A stretch of 64,000 nt of DNA from Halomonas sp. McH1-25. Its GTDB lineage: Bacteria; Pseudomonadota; Gammaproteobacteria; Pseudomonadales; Halomonadaceae. The stretch's first letter is position 1. Each line of letters opens with the position of its first letter. The DNA lies in assembly GCF_022348165.1 (NCBI RefSeq), contig NZ_JAKRFI010000002.1, positions 1-64,000 of the forward strand, read 5' to 3'. The translations under genes were made by a program, and so were the position numbers. This document shows positions 1-9,208 of this stretch, piece after piece. A model generated the notes under the pieces. It did no database searches and was not told where the DNA came from. It worked only from the letters and a program-made list of their open reading frames with translations.

Positions 1-42
1 GGCTTCCATCCTGTCGGGCGAACCCCGAATCCGTGGCGGTGC

Positions 43-70
43 ATTCTACCGAATGCGGCGTATCTGTCAA
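43..70 (-). promoter_or_regulatory. Strong sigma-70 promoter facing left (probable rRNA operon P2)
   Basis: Read on the minus strand there is a perfect -35 TTGACA (65-70), a 16-base spacer and a -10 TAGAAT (43-48), followed by a GC-rich discriminator, as in stringently controlled rRNA promoters. It points away from tyrS and out of the window. In Pseudomonas tyrS is followed by 16S rRNA, so an rRNA operon to the left is a reasonable inference; no rRNA sequence lies inside the window. Confidence 0.6.
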
Positions 71-170
71 CTGCTCTTTCTCAGCGAACCGAGAAAAACC
101 CCAACAGAAACAGCGCCTTGCGCCACCCTCACCGCCAACAACGTGTGCCCGTCGTCAGCAGCGGATGCGT

Positions 171-199
171 ACTTTACGGATCGCCAGGCGACTTGGCAA
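171..199 (-). promoter_or_regulatory. Second leftward promoter with UP-like element (probable rRNA operon P1)
   Basis: On the minus strand a -35 TTGCCA (194-199) is followed by 17 bases and a -10 TAAAGT (171-176). Directly upstream (about 205-230) is an A/T-rich tract that resembles an UP element. Together with the promoter at 43-70 this makes a tandem P1/P2 arrangement typical of rRNA operons. Confidence 0.5.
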
Positions 200-261
200 G
201 TCCTTCGTCACAAAAAATTGTCGTAAATGTCATGCCGTCGTCACCCCTTCGCGTGACGACG

Positions 262-309
262 TTATCCACAGCGGGTTTCCTGCGCCGACAGGCAACCGGG
301 TGTGGATAA
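262..309. promoter_or_regulatory. Pair of perfect DnaA boxes in inverted orientation
   Basis: TTATCCACA occurs at 262-270 on the plus strand and again at 301-309 on the minus strand, 39 bases between their starts. Both match the 9-base DnaA consensus exactly. No AT-rich unwinding element or dnaA/dnaN gene is nearby, so this is not an obvious replication origin. It lies between the tyrS terminator and the leftward promoters. The rest of 1-358 shows no credible gene. Confidence 0.5.
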
Positions 310-313
310 CAAA

Positions 314-334
314 ACGCCCGCACAGGGCGGGCGT
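314..334 (-). terminator. Intrinsic terminator of tyrS
   Basis: An 8-bp GC-rich stem (314-321 with 327-334) with a 5-base loop lies just after the tyrS stop and is followed on the minus strand by a TTTTGTT tract. Confidence 0.75.
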
Positions 335-358
335 CGATCGATGCTTACGACACGCATA

Positions 359-1558
359 TCAAGTCAGCGTGACACGGGCATAGCGTTTCTTGCCCGCCTG
401 GATGATGTAGGACTTGCCGGTGTCGAGCATGCAATCGCGGGCGACGACTTCGCCATCGACCTTGACGCGACCGTTACCCAGCATGTCCTTGGCCTGGGCA
501 CTGTTGTTGACCAGATTGGCCCGATTGAGCACCGCCGCGATGGGAGCCTGGGCATTGCCCTCGAAATCGACACTCACTTCCGGCAGGTCTTCGGGCAGTT
601 CGCCTTCCGCCAGCTGGTTGCCCGCCGAGCGATGTGCATTGGCCGCAGCGTCGTCGCCGTGATAGCGCGCGATCAGCTCACGCGCCAGCTCCATCTTGAC
701 GTCACGTGGATTGGCGCCAGCGTCGACATTGCGCTTGAGGGCATCGATTTCCTCGTTGCTCTTCAGCGAAAGCAGCTCGTAATAGCGCCACATCAGACTA
801 TCGGGCATCGAAACCAGCTTGTTGAACATGGTTCCCGGCGCCTCGTCGAGGCCGACGTAATTGCCCAACGACTTGGACATCTTCTGCACACCGTCGAGCC
901 CTTCGAGCAATGGCATGGTGATGACGACCTGAGCCTCCTGGCCAAAATGCTTCTGGATCTCGCGTCCCATCAGCAGATTGAACTTCTGGTCGGTGCCGCC
1001 GAGCTCGATATCTGCTTTCAGCGCTACGGAGTCGTAACCCTGGACCAGCGGATAAAGGAATTCGTGGATGGAGATGGCCTGATTGGCCTTGTAGCGCTTT
1101 TCGAAATCGTCGCGCTCGAGCATGCGCGCCACGGTGCTCTGGGCGGCCAGCTCAATCATATCGGCAGCGCTCATTGCGCTGAACCATTCGGCGTTGAAGC
1201 GCACCTCGGTCTTCTCGGGATCGAGGATCTTGAACACCTGCTCTTTATAGGTCTGGGCATTGGCCCGGACCTCTTCTTCGGTCAGCGGCTTACGGGTCAC
1301 GTTCTTGCCGGTGGGGTCGCCGATACGCCCGGTGAAGTCACCGATCAGGAAAATGACCTCGTGTCCCAGCTCCTGAAACTGACGCATCTTGGTCAGCAGC
1401 ACGCTGTGGCCCAGGTGAAGGTCGGGGGCGGTAGGATCGAAGCCGGCCTTGATACGCAGCTTGCGCCCGGAAGCGAGCTTTTTCTCGAGTTCGTCCTCGA
1501 GCAGGATTTCATGAGCGCCGCGCTTGAGCAGCGCCAGCGCATCGGCGACGTCGGTCAT
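359..1558 (-). CDS. tyrS: Tyrosyl-tRNA synthetase
   Basis: Cytoplasmic class I aminoacyl-tRNA synthetase that charges tRNA-Tyr with tyrosine. The 399-residue product has the class I HLGH signature at residues 48-51, the KMSKS loop near residue 230 and a C-terminal S4-type RNA-binding domain; length and layout fit the TyrZ-like subgroup of TyrRS. I chose the ATG at 1558 and not the one five codons upstream, because GGAGAAGG lies just before 1558 and overlaps the upstream ATG. It is divergent from anmK, and a terminator follows it. In many relatives an M23 peptidase gene sits between tyrS and anmK; it is absent here. Confidence 0.96.
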   Translation of the reverse strand: MTDVADALALLKRGAHEILLEDELEKKLASGRKLRIKAGFDPTAPDLHLGHSVLLTKMRQFQELGHEVIFLIGDFTGRIGDPTGKNVTRKPLTEEEVRANAQTYKEQVFKILDPEKTEVRFNAEWFSAMSAADMIELAAQSTVARMLERDDFEKRYKANQAISIHEFLYPLVQGYDSVALKADIELGGTDQKFNLLMGREIQKHFGQEAQVVITMPLLEGLDGVQKMSKSLGNYVGLDEAPGTMFNKLVSMPDSLMWRYYELLSLKSNEEIDALKRNVDAGANPRDVKMELARELIARYHGDDAAANAHRSAGNQLAEGELPEDLPEVSVDFEGNAQAPIAAVLNRANLVNNSAQAKDMLGNGRVKVDGEVVARDCMLDTGKSYIIQAGKKRYARVTLT

Positions 1559-1657
1559 CGTACCCTTCTCCACTGAAAACGGTTGTCTGTGCGATTGGGG
1601 CGGGATGTTAGCATGTCTTGACTCGGTGGTTGAGCGCTCAGCAAAGGAGGAGTGAGC

Positions 1658-2791
1658 ATGCCCCTATTTGTCGGCCTGATGTCCGGCACCAGCCTGGATG
1701 GTATCGACGCAGCACTGGTGCGCTGCGGTGAAGGCCCAGCGGCCTTGATCGATGCCGTCGGTCTCGCCATGCCGGAGACGCTTCGCGAACAGTTGCTGGC
1801 CCTGTGCCACGGGCAGACGGTGAGTTTCGCGGAACTCGCCCAGGCGGAAGCCGCCTTTTGTCGGCTTCAAGCCAAGGCAGTCGCTCAACTGCTCATCAAG
1901 AGCGGGACCCGGCCCGAGGATATTGCCGCTCTTGGCAGCCACGGCCAGACCATCGAGCATGCGCCCTACGGCTACGCCGAAGACCCTGCGACAGCCTTTA
2001 CCTGGCAACTCGACAACCCCAGTCTGCTGGCCGAGCTCACCGGCTGCCGGGTGGTCGCCGACTTCCGGCGCCGCGACCTGGCAGCCGGCGGCCAGGCTGC
2101 CCCACTGGCGCCAGCCTTCCATGCCGCCCTGTTCAGTGACCCACAGGAGTGGCGCCTGATTCTCAATCTGGGCGGCTTCGCCAATCTCACTCTGCTTCCA
2201 CCGGACAGCGTCGATGCCTCGGTGATTGGCTTCGACACCGGCCCGGCCAACGCACTGCTAGATGCTTGGCACGCCCGCCATCGGCCAGGCAATTACGATG
2301 CCGATGGCGCCTGGGCGGCCAGCGGTCGGGTCGACAATGCCCTGCTGGCCCGCTTGCTGGACGAGCCCTTCTTCCGTCGGCCACCGCCCAAAAGTACCGG
2401 CCGCGAAGTGTTTCACCTCGATTGGCTGGAAAGCCACCTGACAGGCCGCGAAGCGCCGGAAGACGTGCAGGCCACGCTGGCCGAGCTGACGGCGTCCAGC
2501 GTTGCTTTGGGCGTCGATCAGGCGATGCGTCAGCAGGATGCCTCGGGACCCATGCGTCTGATCCCCTGCGGCGGCGGTGCCCATAACCGCGACCTGCTAG
2601 AGCGGCTGACCCGACATTTGCCGGACCTGAGCCTGCTGCGCTGCGAGGATGTCGGCTGGTCGCCGGACTGGCTGGAAGCCGGTGCCTTCGCCTGGCTGGC
2701 CTGGCGGCGTCTGGAAAACCTACCGGGTAATCTGCCCTCCGTGACGGGCGCCAGCGGCCCGCGGGTTCTCGGTGGTGTCTACAGCGCCTGA
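1658..2791 (+). CDS. anmK: Anhydro-N-acetylmuramic acid kinase
   Basis: Phosphorylates and opens 1,6-anhydro-MurNAc released by peptidoglycan turnover, giving MurNAc-6-phosphate for wall recycling. The N-terminus carries the ASKHA-type phosphate-binding motif [10 protein letters not shown] (residues 6-15), and a GFDTGPAN motif follows in the middle, as in the family. Length (377 residues) is normal. An AAGGAGG Shine-Dalgarno at 1644-1650 sits 7 bases before the ATG at 1658; the in-frame GTG at 1652 would be too close to it. The gene converges with pilU, with only about 20 bases between them. Confidence 0.95.
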   Translation: MPLFVGLMSGTSLDGIDAALVRCGEGPAALIDAVGLAMPETLREQLLALCHGQTVSFAELAQAEAAFCRLQAKAVAQLLIKSGTRPEDIAALGSHGQTIEHAPYGYAEDPATAFTWQLDNPSLLAELTGCRVVADFRRRDLAAGGQAAPLAPAFHAALFSDPQEWRLILNLGGFANLTLLPPDSVDASVIGFDTGPANALLDAWHARHRPGNYDADGAWAASGRVDNALLARLLDEPFFRRPPPKSTGREVFHLDWLESHLTGREAPEDVQATLAELTASSVALGVDQAMRQQDASGPMRLIPCGGGAHNRDLLERLTRHLPDLSLLRCEDVGWSPDWLEAGAFAWLAWRRLENLPGNLPSVTGASGPRVLGGVYSA

Positions 2792-2810
2792 GAACGATAG
2801 CCAACATAGA

Positions 2811-3956
2811 TCAGAAATCATCGCCATCGCGTAGTGACAAGTGGCTCGGTGCATCGATGGCGTCGCTCCCTTGCTGTTGTGCACCGGCGCCATACTTGAT
2901 CGTCATGCGCAGCTCATTGGCCGAGTCGGCATGCACCAGTGCCACGTCCTCGCTGATCTTGCCGGCTTGGTAAAGCTCATAGAGCGCCTGATCGAAGGTC
3001 TGCATGCCCTGATCGCGCGAACGCGCCATGACATTCTTGATCTCTCCCACCTCGCCCTTGCGGATCAGGTCGCTGATCAGCGGCGAACGCAGCATGATCT
3101 CGATGGCCGCATGACGCCCCTTGCCATCGGCGGCCGGCAGAAGCTGCTGAGCCACCACCGCCTTGAGATTCAGCGACAGGTCCAGCCATATCTGATCGTG
3201 ACGCTCGGGCGGGAAGAAGTTGATGATGCGATCCAGCGCCTGGTTGGCATTATTGGCATGTAGCGTGGCCAGGCATAGATGCCCGGTCTCGGCGAAGGTC
3301 AGGGCATGCTCCATGGTCTCGCGGGTGCGAATCTCGCCGATCAGTATCACGTCCGGGGCCTGGCGCAGCGTATTCTTCAGGGCCACCTCGAACGATTCGG
3401 TATCGATGCCCACCTCGCGCTGGTTGATGATGGCGCGTCGGTGCGGATGGATATACTCGATCGGATCCTCGATGCAGATGATGTGGCCGCCCAGCGTCTC
3501 GTTGCGCTGCTGGATCATCGACGCCAGGGTGGTCGACTTGCCGGTTCCCGTACCGCCGACCACGAACACCAGGCCACGCTTGATCGAGGCCAGATCGCCC
3601 ACCGTCGACGGCAGGCCGAGCGCATCGAGGCGCGGAATATCGAAGGCGATGCGCCGGATGACCATGGCCATCTGACTACGCTGGAAGAAGGCGCTGACCC
3701 GGAAGCGCCCCTTGCCCTGCAGACTGAGCGCGAAGTTGGCCTCGCGCTCCTCGTCGAAGCGACCACGCAGGTTGTCGGGCAACGCCGTCAGCACCAGCTC
3801 GCGCACTTGGGCGATGGACAGCGGCTTGTCGCCCAGCGGTACCAGCTTGCCATTGAGCTTAAGATTGGGCGGTGCACTGGTCGAGATGAGCATATCGGAT
3901 GCCTGCTTCTCGACCATGATATCCAGTAACTGATCCAGCCACTCTTTCGGCGTCAT
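2811..3956 (-). CDS. pilU: Type IV pilus retraction ATPase PilU
   Basis: Secretion-superfamily hexameric ATPase that assists PilT in pulling back type IV pili for twitching motility. The product (381 residues from the ATG at 3956) has the Walker A motif GGTGTGKSTT, the Asp box (IEDPIEYIHP), Walker B (DVILIGEIR) and His box typical of PilT/PilU. The tail extends past the ATPase core and ends in an acidic stretch, as in Pseudomonas PilU. The start is supported by GGGAGGAAGG just upstream. It follows pilT in the same direction with a gap of 59 bases, so the pair is probably one operon. No pilin or pilus assembly gene is in the window. Confidence 0.93.
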   Translation of the reverse strand: MTPKEWLDQLLDIMVEKQASDMLISTSAPPNLKLNGKLVPLGDKPLSIAQVRELVLTALPDNLRGRFDEEREANFALSLQGKGRFRVSAFFQRSQMAMVIRRIAFDIPRLDALGLPSTVGDLASIKRGLVFVVGGTGTGKSTTLASMIQQRNETLGGHIICIEDPIEYIHPHRRAIINQREVGIDTESFEVALKNTLRQAPDVILIGEIRTRETMEHALTFAETGHLCLATLHANNANQALDRIINFFPPERHDQIWLDLSLNLKAVVAQQLLPAADGKGRHAAIEIMLRSPLISDLIRKGEVGEIKNVMARSRDQGMQTFDQALYELYQAGKISEDVALVHADSANELRMTIKYGAGAQQQGSDAIDAPSHLSLRDGDDF

Positions 3957-4015
3957 GCCCGCCTTCCTCCCAGGTATCCCTTGGTCACTATCGGCCGCAG
4001 CCGCCTGCGGTTGAA

Positions 4016-5056
4016 TCAATGCGCTTCGGGCAGCAGGCCCTTGGCCTTGGTCTGGGCTTCCTGGCGGGCGACCACGTTCTCCGCCACCAACCGCGCCAGT
4101 GCGGCATCCAGGGTCTGCATGCCCTGGTTGCCGCCGGTCTGGATCGCCGAGTAGATCTGCGCCACCTTGTCTTCACGAATCAGGTTGCGTATTGCAGGCG
4201 TGGCGAGCAGGATCTCGTGGGCCGCCACACGCCCGCCATTCTGCCGCTTGAGCAGGGCCTGCGACACCACGCCCTGCAACGACTCGGAGAGCATCGAACG
4301 CACCATGGCCTTTTCGTCCCCGGGGAATACGTCGATGATGCGATCGATGGTCTTGGCCGCCGAGGTGGTGTGCAGCGTACCGAAAACCAGATGGCCGGTC
4401 TCGGCGGCGGTCAGTGCCAGTCGAATGGTCTCCAGATCGCGCAGCTCGCCAACCAGGATCACATCGGGATCCTCGCGCAGTGCCGAGCGCAGGGCTTGGC
4501 TGAAACTGTGCGTGTCGCGATGGACCTCGCGCTGGTTGATCAGACTGCGTTTGCTGGTGTGCACGAATTCGACCGGATCCTCGATGGTCAGGATGTGGTC
4601 GTATCGCGTTTCGTTGATATAGTCGATGAGCGCCGCCAACGTCGTGGACTTGCCCGAACCGGTCGGCCCCGTCACCAGCACCAGACCGCGCGGCAACGAT
4701 GCCAGGCGACGAAACACGTCGCCCAGTCCCAGTGTCTCCATGGTCAGTACCTCGGAGGGAATGGTACGGAATACCGCCCCCGAGCCGCGCCCATGATTGA
4801 AGGCATTGACACGAAAGCGAGCCACGCCGGGCACCTCGAAAGAGAAATCGGTTTCGAGGTGTTCCTCATAGTCGCGTCGCTGCCGATCGCCCATGATGTC
4901 GTAGATCAGCTTGCGGACCTCGCGATCCTCCATGGCCGGCACGTTGAGCCGCCGTATGTCGCCATCGACGCGGATCATCGGCGGCAACCCGGCGGACAGA
5001 TGCAGATCCGAGGCCTTCTGCTTTGCCGAGAACGCCAGCAGTTCGGTAATATCCAT
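4016..5056 (-). CDS. pilT: Type IV pilus retraction ATPase PilT
   Basis: Inner-membrane-associated hexameric motor that depolymerises type IV pili. The 346-residue protein shows Walker A (GPTGSGKSTT), an Asp box (IEDPVEFVH), Walker B (DVILVGELRD) and a His box (TGHLVFGTLHT); the length matches PilT (about 344). GGGGA precedes the ATG at 5056. It is the first gene of the pilT-pilU pair and is divergent from yggS with 36 bases between the start codons, so the two promoters must overlap. This pilT/yggS/proC/yggT order is shared with Pseudomonas. Confidence 0.95.
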   Translation of the reverse strand: MDITELLAFSAKQKASDLHLSAGLPPMIRVDGDIRRLNVPAMEDREVRKLIYDIMGDRQRRDYEEHLETDFSFEVPGVARFRVNAFNHGRGSGAVFRTIPSEVLTMETLGLGDVFRRLASLPRGLVLVTGPTGSGKSTTLAALIDYINETRYDHILTIEDPVEFVHTSKRSLINQREVHRDTHSFSQALRSALREDPDVILVGELRDLETIRLALTAAETGHLVFGTLHTTSAAKTIDRIIDVFPGDEKAMVRSMLSESLQGVVSQALLKRQNGGRVAAHEILLATPAIRNLIREDKVAQIYSAIQTGGNQGMQTLDAALARLVAENVVARQEAQTKAKGLLPEAH

Positions 5057-5092
5057 GCGGTCCCCTGCTTTGTTATATAGGTCGAGTCCAGT

Positions 5093-5800
5093 ATGCCAGA
5101 CGTTCAGGTCCGCGAATCACTCCAGCGTGCGCGACAGCGCCTGGCCGATGCCCTCGAGAGCGCCGGACGCCCCGCCGACGACGCCCGCCTGCTTGCGGTG
5201 AGCAAGACCAAGCCCGCCGCGCTGATCCGCGAGGCGTATGCCTGCCGTCAACGCGACTTCGGCGAGAACTACCTGCAGGAAGCCCTCGACAAACAGGCCG
5301 AGCTCGCTGACCTGACGGAGATCGTCTGGCATTTCATCGGTCCGCTGCAATCCAACAAGACCCGAGCCGTGGCCGAGCACTTCGACTGGGTGCACAGTAT
5401 CGATCGCGCCAAGGTAGCCCGGCGCCTGTCCGAGCAGCGCCCGGCCTCGCTGGGCCCGCTGAATGTCTGTCTGCAGGTCAACGTGAGCGGCGAGGAGAGC
5501 AAGTCCGGCGTCGAGCCGGAAGACCTCGAGGCCTTGGCCGCCGAGATCGTGGCCCTGCCCAATCTGCGCCTGCGCGGCCTGATGGCGATTCCCGCACCGG
5601 CCACGGACATGGCCGCCCAGCGACGCCCGCTGGCCCGGTTGCGCCAGCTTCTCGACACGCTGCGTCAGCGCTACCCTCACGCTCCCCTGGACACGCTGTC
5701 GATGGGCATGAGCGACGATCTCGAAGCCGCCATACTGGAAGGCGCTACCCTGGTACGCCTGGGCACGGCCATCTTCGGTGCCCGTGCGCCCCGCCCGTGA
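5093..5800 (+). CDS. yggS: YggS-type pyridoxal phosphate homeostasis protein
   Basis: PLP-binding TIM-barrel protein (PLPBP/COG0325) that buffers cellular PLP and influences amino-acid metabolism; no catalytic activity is established for the family. The product (235 residues) has the PLP-lysine motif LLAVSKTKP near residue 38, the HFIGPLQSNK motif and the C-terminal SMGMSDDLEAAI phosphate-binding segment. It begins the yggS-proC-yggT cluster and is divergent from pilT. The Shine-Dalgarno before the ATG at 5093 is weak. Confidence 0.93.
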   Translation: MPDVQVRESLQRARQRLADALESAGRPADDARLLAVSKTKPAALIREAYACRQRDFGENYLQEALDKQAELADLTEIVWHFIGPLQSNKTRAVAEHFDWVHSIDRAKVARRLSEQRPASLGPLNVCLQVNVSGEESKSGVEPEDLEALAAEIVALPNLRLRGLMAIPAPATDMAAQRRPLARLRQLLDTLRQRYPHAPLDTLSMGMSDDLEAAILEGATLVRLGTAIFGARAPRP

Positions 5801-5843
5801 CACGCACGATACATAACTGCCCAAACGACAGAGGACCCAACGC

Positions 5844-6671
5844 ATGGCAAGCCAAGTGACATTCATCGGCGCCGGCAACATGGCCAGCGCCATCTTCGGC
5901 GGCATGATCGATGGCGGCTACCCGGCCGATGCCATCACCGCGACCTCACCAGACGAGACCTTCCTGACCCCGTTGCGTGAACGCTACGGTATCCGCACCA
6001 GCACCGACAATGCCGTCGCCGTGGCCAACGCCGACGTGGTCGTGCTCGCCGTCAAGCCGCAGATCATGCATGAGGTGTGCGAAGGCCTGCGCGCGGCGGT
6101 ACAGGCGCGCAAGCCGCTGATCGTCTCGGTCGCCGCCGGCCTGACCGCGGAGACGCTCGACGAGTGGCTGGGTGGCGGACTTGCCGTGATCCGCTGCATG
6201 CCTAACACACCGTCGCTGGTCGGTGCCGGTGCCTCCGGGCTGTACGCCAACGCTCGGGTCAGCGATGATCAGCGTCAGTTGGCCACCACGCTGCTCGAAG
6301 CCGTGGGCATCGTCGAATGGGTCGATGACGAATCCCTGCTCGAGGCCGTCACCGCCGTCTCCGGCAGTGGGCCGGCGTATTTCTTCCTGGTCTTCGAGGC
6401 CCTCGAAGAAGCCGGCAAGCGACTCGGCCTGCCCGCCGAGAGTGCGCGGCGCCTGGCCCTGCAGACCGGCTTCGGCGCCGCCCGCATGGCCCAGCAGAGC
6501 GAGTTCGACCCGGCCCGCCTGAAGCGCAACGTGATGTCGCCCGGCGGCACCACCGAGCGAGCCATTCAGACGTTCGAGGACGGCGGTCTGCGCGAACTGT
6601 TCGACAAGGCCACCGAGGCCTGTGCCCTGCGCGCCCGGGAGATGGCCGAGGAGCTCGGCAAGAAACACTGA
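5844..6671 (+). CDS. proC: Pyrroline-5-carboxylate reductase
   Basis: Catalyses the last step of proline synthesis, the NAD(P)H-dependent reduction of pyrroline-5-carboxylate. The 275-residue protein starts with a Rossmann GAGNMASAIFGG motif (residues 8-19), has the conserved RCMPNTP segment and ends with the family signature around VMSPGGTTE. AGAGGA lies 8 bases before the ATG. The gene is 43 bases after yggS and 31 bases before yggT. In halophiles proline can act as a compatible solute, but the sequence here shows nothing beyond the housekeeping role. Confidence 0.96.
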   Translation: MASQVTFIGAGNMASAIFGGMIDGGYPADAITATSPDETFLTPLRERYGIRTSTDNAVAVANADVVVLAVKPQIMHEVCEGLRAAVQARKPLIVSVAAGLTAETLDEWLGGGLAVIRCMPNTPSLVGAGASGLYANARVSDDQRQLATTLLEAVGIVEWVDDESLLEAVTAVSGSGPAYFFLVFEALEEAGKRLGLPAESARRLALQTGFGAARMAQQSEFDPARLKRNVMSPGGTTERAIQTFEDGGLRELFDKATEACALRAREMAEELGKKH

Positions 6672-6702
6672 ATCATTTCAAAATTCCACACGGAGGAGCC
6701 CC

Positions 6703-7293
6703 ATGGGCAGTCAATTAGGAAGCGCCGGCCTGATGCTGGTCAACACACTGATCAACATCTACCTGTTCCTGCTGATGCTGCGTTTCCTGCTGCAGGCATC
6801 CCGGGCCGATTACTACAACCCGCTCAGCCAATCGGTGGTCAAGGTCACCCAGCCGGTGGTCAAACCACTGCAGGGTTTCCTGCGTCCGGTCGGCCGCTTC
6901 GACCTGGCGACCCTGGGGGCCGGCTTCATCATCAAGGCCATCAGCATCATCGCCATCGTGCAGATCGCGCTGGGCACCATGCCGCCCCTCGGCGGCGTCG
7001 CCATCGCCTCGCTCGCGGCCCTGGCCAGTGCGATTCTCAAGATCTACTTCTTCGCCCTGATCGGCATGATCATCCTCAGCTGGGTGGCACCTCAGGCCAG
7101 CCATCCTGGAGCGCTGCTGATCTTTCAACTGGTCGAGCCGATCATGGCGCCGGTGCGCAAGGTCATTCCGCCGCTGGGCATGATCGACCTCTCGCCGATC
7201 GTGGTATTCATCGCCATCAATCTGATCGACGGCATCGTGGTAGGCTCGCTGACGCGTGCTGCCGGCGTGTCCGGCGCCCTGGTCGGCCTCTGA
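6703..7293 (+). CDS. yggT: YggT family integral membrane protein
   Basis: Small membrane protein of unknown biochemical role (196 residues). It contains two YGGT repeats, each made of a hydrophobic hairpin: one at about residues 7-30 and 65-100, the second from about 105 to the end. The start at 6703 is set by CGGAGGAGC just upstream; the reading frame stays open further back into proC, but that part has no ribosome-binding site. YggT has been linked to osmotic tolerance in E. coli and to septum-site or cytochrome assembly in plastids. It closes the yggS-proC-yggT cluster. Confidence 0.9.
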   Translation: MGSQLGSAGLMLVNTLINIYLFLLMLRFLLQASRADYYNPLSQSVVKVTQPVVKPLQGFLRPVGRFDLATLGAGFIIKAISIIAIVQIALGTMPPLGGVAIASLAALASAILKIYFFALIGMIILSWVAPQASHPGALLIFQLVEPIMAPVRKVIPPLGMIDLSPIVVFIAINLIDGIVVGSLTRAAGVSGALVGL

Positions 7294-7309
7294 GGCAAGC
7301 CGGCCGCCT

Positions 7310-7354
7310 GGCCCCGGCACTCGCCGGGGCCTCGTCGTTTCCCCGGAAACGGGG
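7310..7354 (+). other. Two stacked hairpins in the yggT-metX interval
   Basis: A perfect 9-bp stem (7310-7318 with 7323-7331) is followed at once by a second element: CCCCG-GAAA-CGGGG (7341-7354), capped by a GNRA-type tetraloop and flanked by pairing CGTCG and CGACG arms. The first could end the yggT transcript although it lacks a clear U-tract; the second lies in the metX leader. Confidence 0.45.
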
Positions 7355-7403
7355 TCGACGACCCTCAACTCGCCTCATGCTGGATACTGGATAACATAGA
7401 GAA

Positions 7404-8564
7404 ATGCCCGACACGCTTCCCGCCGATTCGGTCGGCCTGGTGACGCCCCAGCAGGCGCACTTCGACGAGCCGCTGGCCCTGGCCTGCGGCAAGACGTTGC
7501 CGGCCTACGATCTGATCTACGAGACCTATGGCACGCTCAACGTGGAACGCAACAATGCGGTCCTGATCTGTCATGCCCTGTCCGGCCATCATCACGCCGC
7601 CGGCTACCACAGCATGGACGAGCGCAAGCCCGGCTGGTGGGACGCCCATATCGGTCCCGGCAAGACCATCGACACCAACCGCTTCTTCGTCGTCTCGCTC
7701 AACAACCTGGGCGGCTGCCACGGCACCACCGGCCCCTGCAGCACCAATCCCGAGACCGGTCGTCAGTGGGGACCGGACTTCCCGGTCATGACGGTGGCTG
7801 ACTGGGTCAACAGCCAGGCTCGCCTCGCCGATCGCCTCGGCATCCAGCGCTTTGCCGCGGTGGTCGGTGGCAGTCTTGGCGGCATGCAGGTAATGCAATG
7901 GTCGCTGGCCTATCCCGAGCGCATCGCCAACGCCGTGGTCATCGCCGCCACACCGCGCCTGTCGGCACAGAACATCGCCTTCAATGAGGTTGCCCGCCAG
8001 GCGATCCGCTCGGACCCCGACTTCCATGATGGCTGGTACGCCGAACACGGCACCATGCCCAAGCGCGGTCTCAAGCTGGCGCGCATGGTCGGCCATATCA
8101 CCTACCTGTCCGAGCATTCCATGGGCGCCAAGTTCGGCCGCGATCTGCGCAGCGACGAGCTCAACTTCGGCTACGACGTCGAATTTCAGGTCGAGTCCTA
8201 CCTGCGTTACCAGGGCGACATGTTCTCGACCGCCTTCGATGCCAACACCTATCTGCTGATGACCAAGGCCTTGGACTATTTCGACCCGGCCGCTGCCCAT
8301 GGCGGCGACCTGGCAGCGGCACTCGCGCCGGCCAGCTGTCCGTTTTTGGTGATGAGCTTCTCTACCGACTGGCGTTTCGCCCCGGAGCGTTCGCGGGAAT
8401 TGGTCGATGCGCTGGTGCGGGCCGGCAAGCCGGTCAGCTATGCCGAGATAGAGTCGCCGCACGGTCATGATGCCTTCCTGTTGCCGGATGCACGCTATCA
8501 GGCCGTATTCGGGGGATTCATGAAACGCATAGCCCGCGATATCGCACGGGCGGAGGACAAATGA
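7404..8564 (+). CDS. metX: Homoserine O-acyltransferase (MetX family)
   Basis: Alpha/beta-hydrolase-fold enzyme that acylates homoserine at the start of methionine synthesis. The nucleophile serine is in [12 protein letters not shown] (near residue 155); the acid and base residues are in the C-terminal STDWRF and SPHGHDAFL segments. Length is 386 residues. MetX enzymes use either acetyl-CoA or succinyl-CoA, and those paired with MetW in gammaproteobacteria have often been found to be succinyl-specific, so the acyl donor is left open. The stop overlaps the metW start (ATGA), which indicates translational coupling. Confidence 0.94.
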   Translation: MPDTLPADSVGLVTPQQAHFDEPLALACGKTLPAYDLIYETYGTLNVERNNAVLICHALSGHHHAAGYHSMDERKPGWWDAHIGPGKTIDTNRFFVVSLNNLGGCHGTTGPCSTNPETGRQWGPDFPVMTVADWVNSQARLADRLGIQRFAAVVGGSLGGMQVMQWSLAYPERIANAVVIAATPRLSAQNIAFNEVARQAIRSDPDFHDGWYAEHGTMPKRGLKLARMVGHITYLSEHSMGAKFGRDLRSDELNFGYDVEFQVESYLRYQGDMFSTAFDANTYLLMTKALDYFDPAAAHGGDLAAALAPASCPFLVMSFSTDWRFAPERSRELVDALVRAGKPVSYAEIESPHGHDAFLLPDARYQAVFGGFMKRIARDIARAEDK

Positions 8565-9172
8565 TGCGCGCCGATCTCAAGTTGATCTATGACTGGATAC
8601 CGCAAGGCGCTCGCGTTCTCGATCTCGGCTGTGGCGATGGCACGCTGCTCCAGGCACTGGGCCGCGACAAGGGCGTGATCGGCTACGGCCTGGAAATCGA
8701 CCCCGACGGGATCACCGCCTGCGTGGAACGAGGCGTCAGTGTCATCGAGCAGGACCTCGACGAAGGACTGACAAATTTCGAGGACAACGCCTACGATCTG
8801 GTCGTCATGACTCAGGCGCTACAGGCGCTGCGCCGCCCTGACAAGATGCTCGACGAGATGCTGCGTGTCGCCAACGAGTGCATCATCACCTTTCCCAACT
8901 TCGCCTATTGGCGCCATCGCTTCTATCTGGGCTTCAAGGGCTACATGCCCGTCTCCAAGTCGCTACCGCACGCTTGGTACGATACCCCCAACATTCACCT
9001 GTCGACCTTCAACGATTTTGAACAACTGTGCGTGGACAAGGGTCTGATCATCAGCGATCGGGCGGTAGGCAACGGCGATCACGAAGGCAACTGGACCACT
9101 CGCCTGTGGCCCAACCTGTTCGGCGAGACGGCGGTCTTTCGTGTCAGCCGCGGCAAGCCGACGGCCGACTGA
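8561..9172 (+). CDS. metW: MetW, methionine biosynthesis methyltransferase-like protein
   Basis: SAM-dependent methyltransferase-fold protein (203 residues) with motif I at [12 protein letters not shown] (about residues 20-31). MetW is encoded next to metX in many proteobacteria and is needed for full MetX function; its own enzymatic activity is not clearly established. It begins inside the metX stop (ATGATG at 8561-8566; either ATG may be used) with CGGAGG upstream. The downstream gene begins 36 bases on. Confidence 0.92.
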   Translation: MMRADLKLIYDWIPQGARVLDLGCGDGTLLQALGRDKGVIGYGLEIDPDGITACVERGVSVIEQDLDEGLTNFEDNAYDLVVMTQALQALRRPDKMLDEMLRVANECIITFPNFAYWRHRFYLGFKGYMPVSKSLPHAWYDTPNIHLSTFNDFEQLCVDKGLIISDRAVGNGDHEGNWTTRLWPNLFGETAVFRVSRGKPTAD

Positions 9173-9208
9173 ACCCATCGCAGTGAGCCCATCGAGAAAG
9201 GACAGCCC

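Noticed and set aside
262-309. Chromosomal origin of replication
   Set aside because: Only two DnaA boxes, no AT-rich unwinding region and no dnaA, dnaN, gidA or rpmH nearby.
33-383. A 116-codon plus-strand open frame at the window start
   Set aside because: It overlaps two leftward promoters, the DnaA boxes and the tyrS terminator; no Shine-Dalgarno and no recognisable protein.
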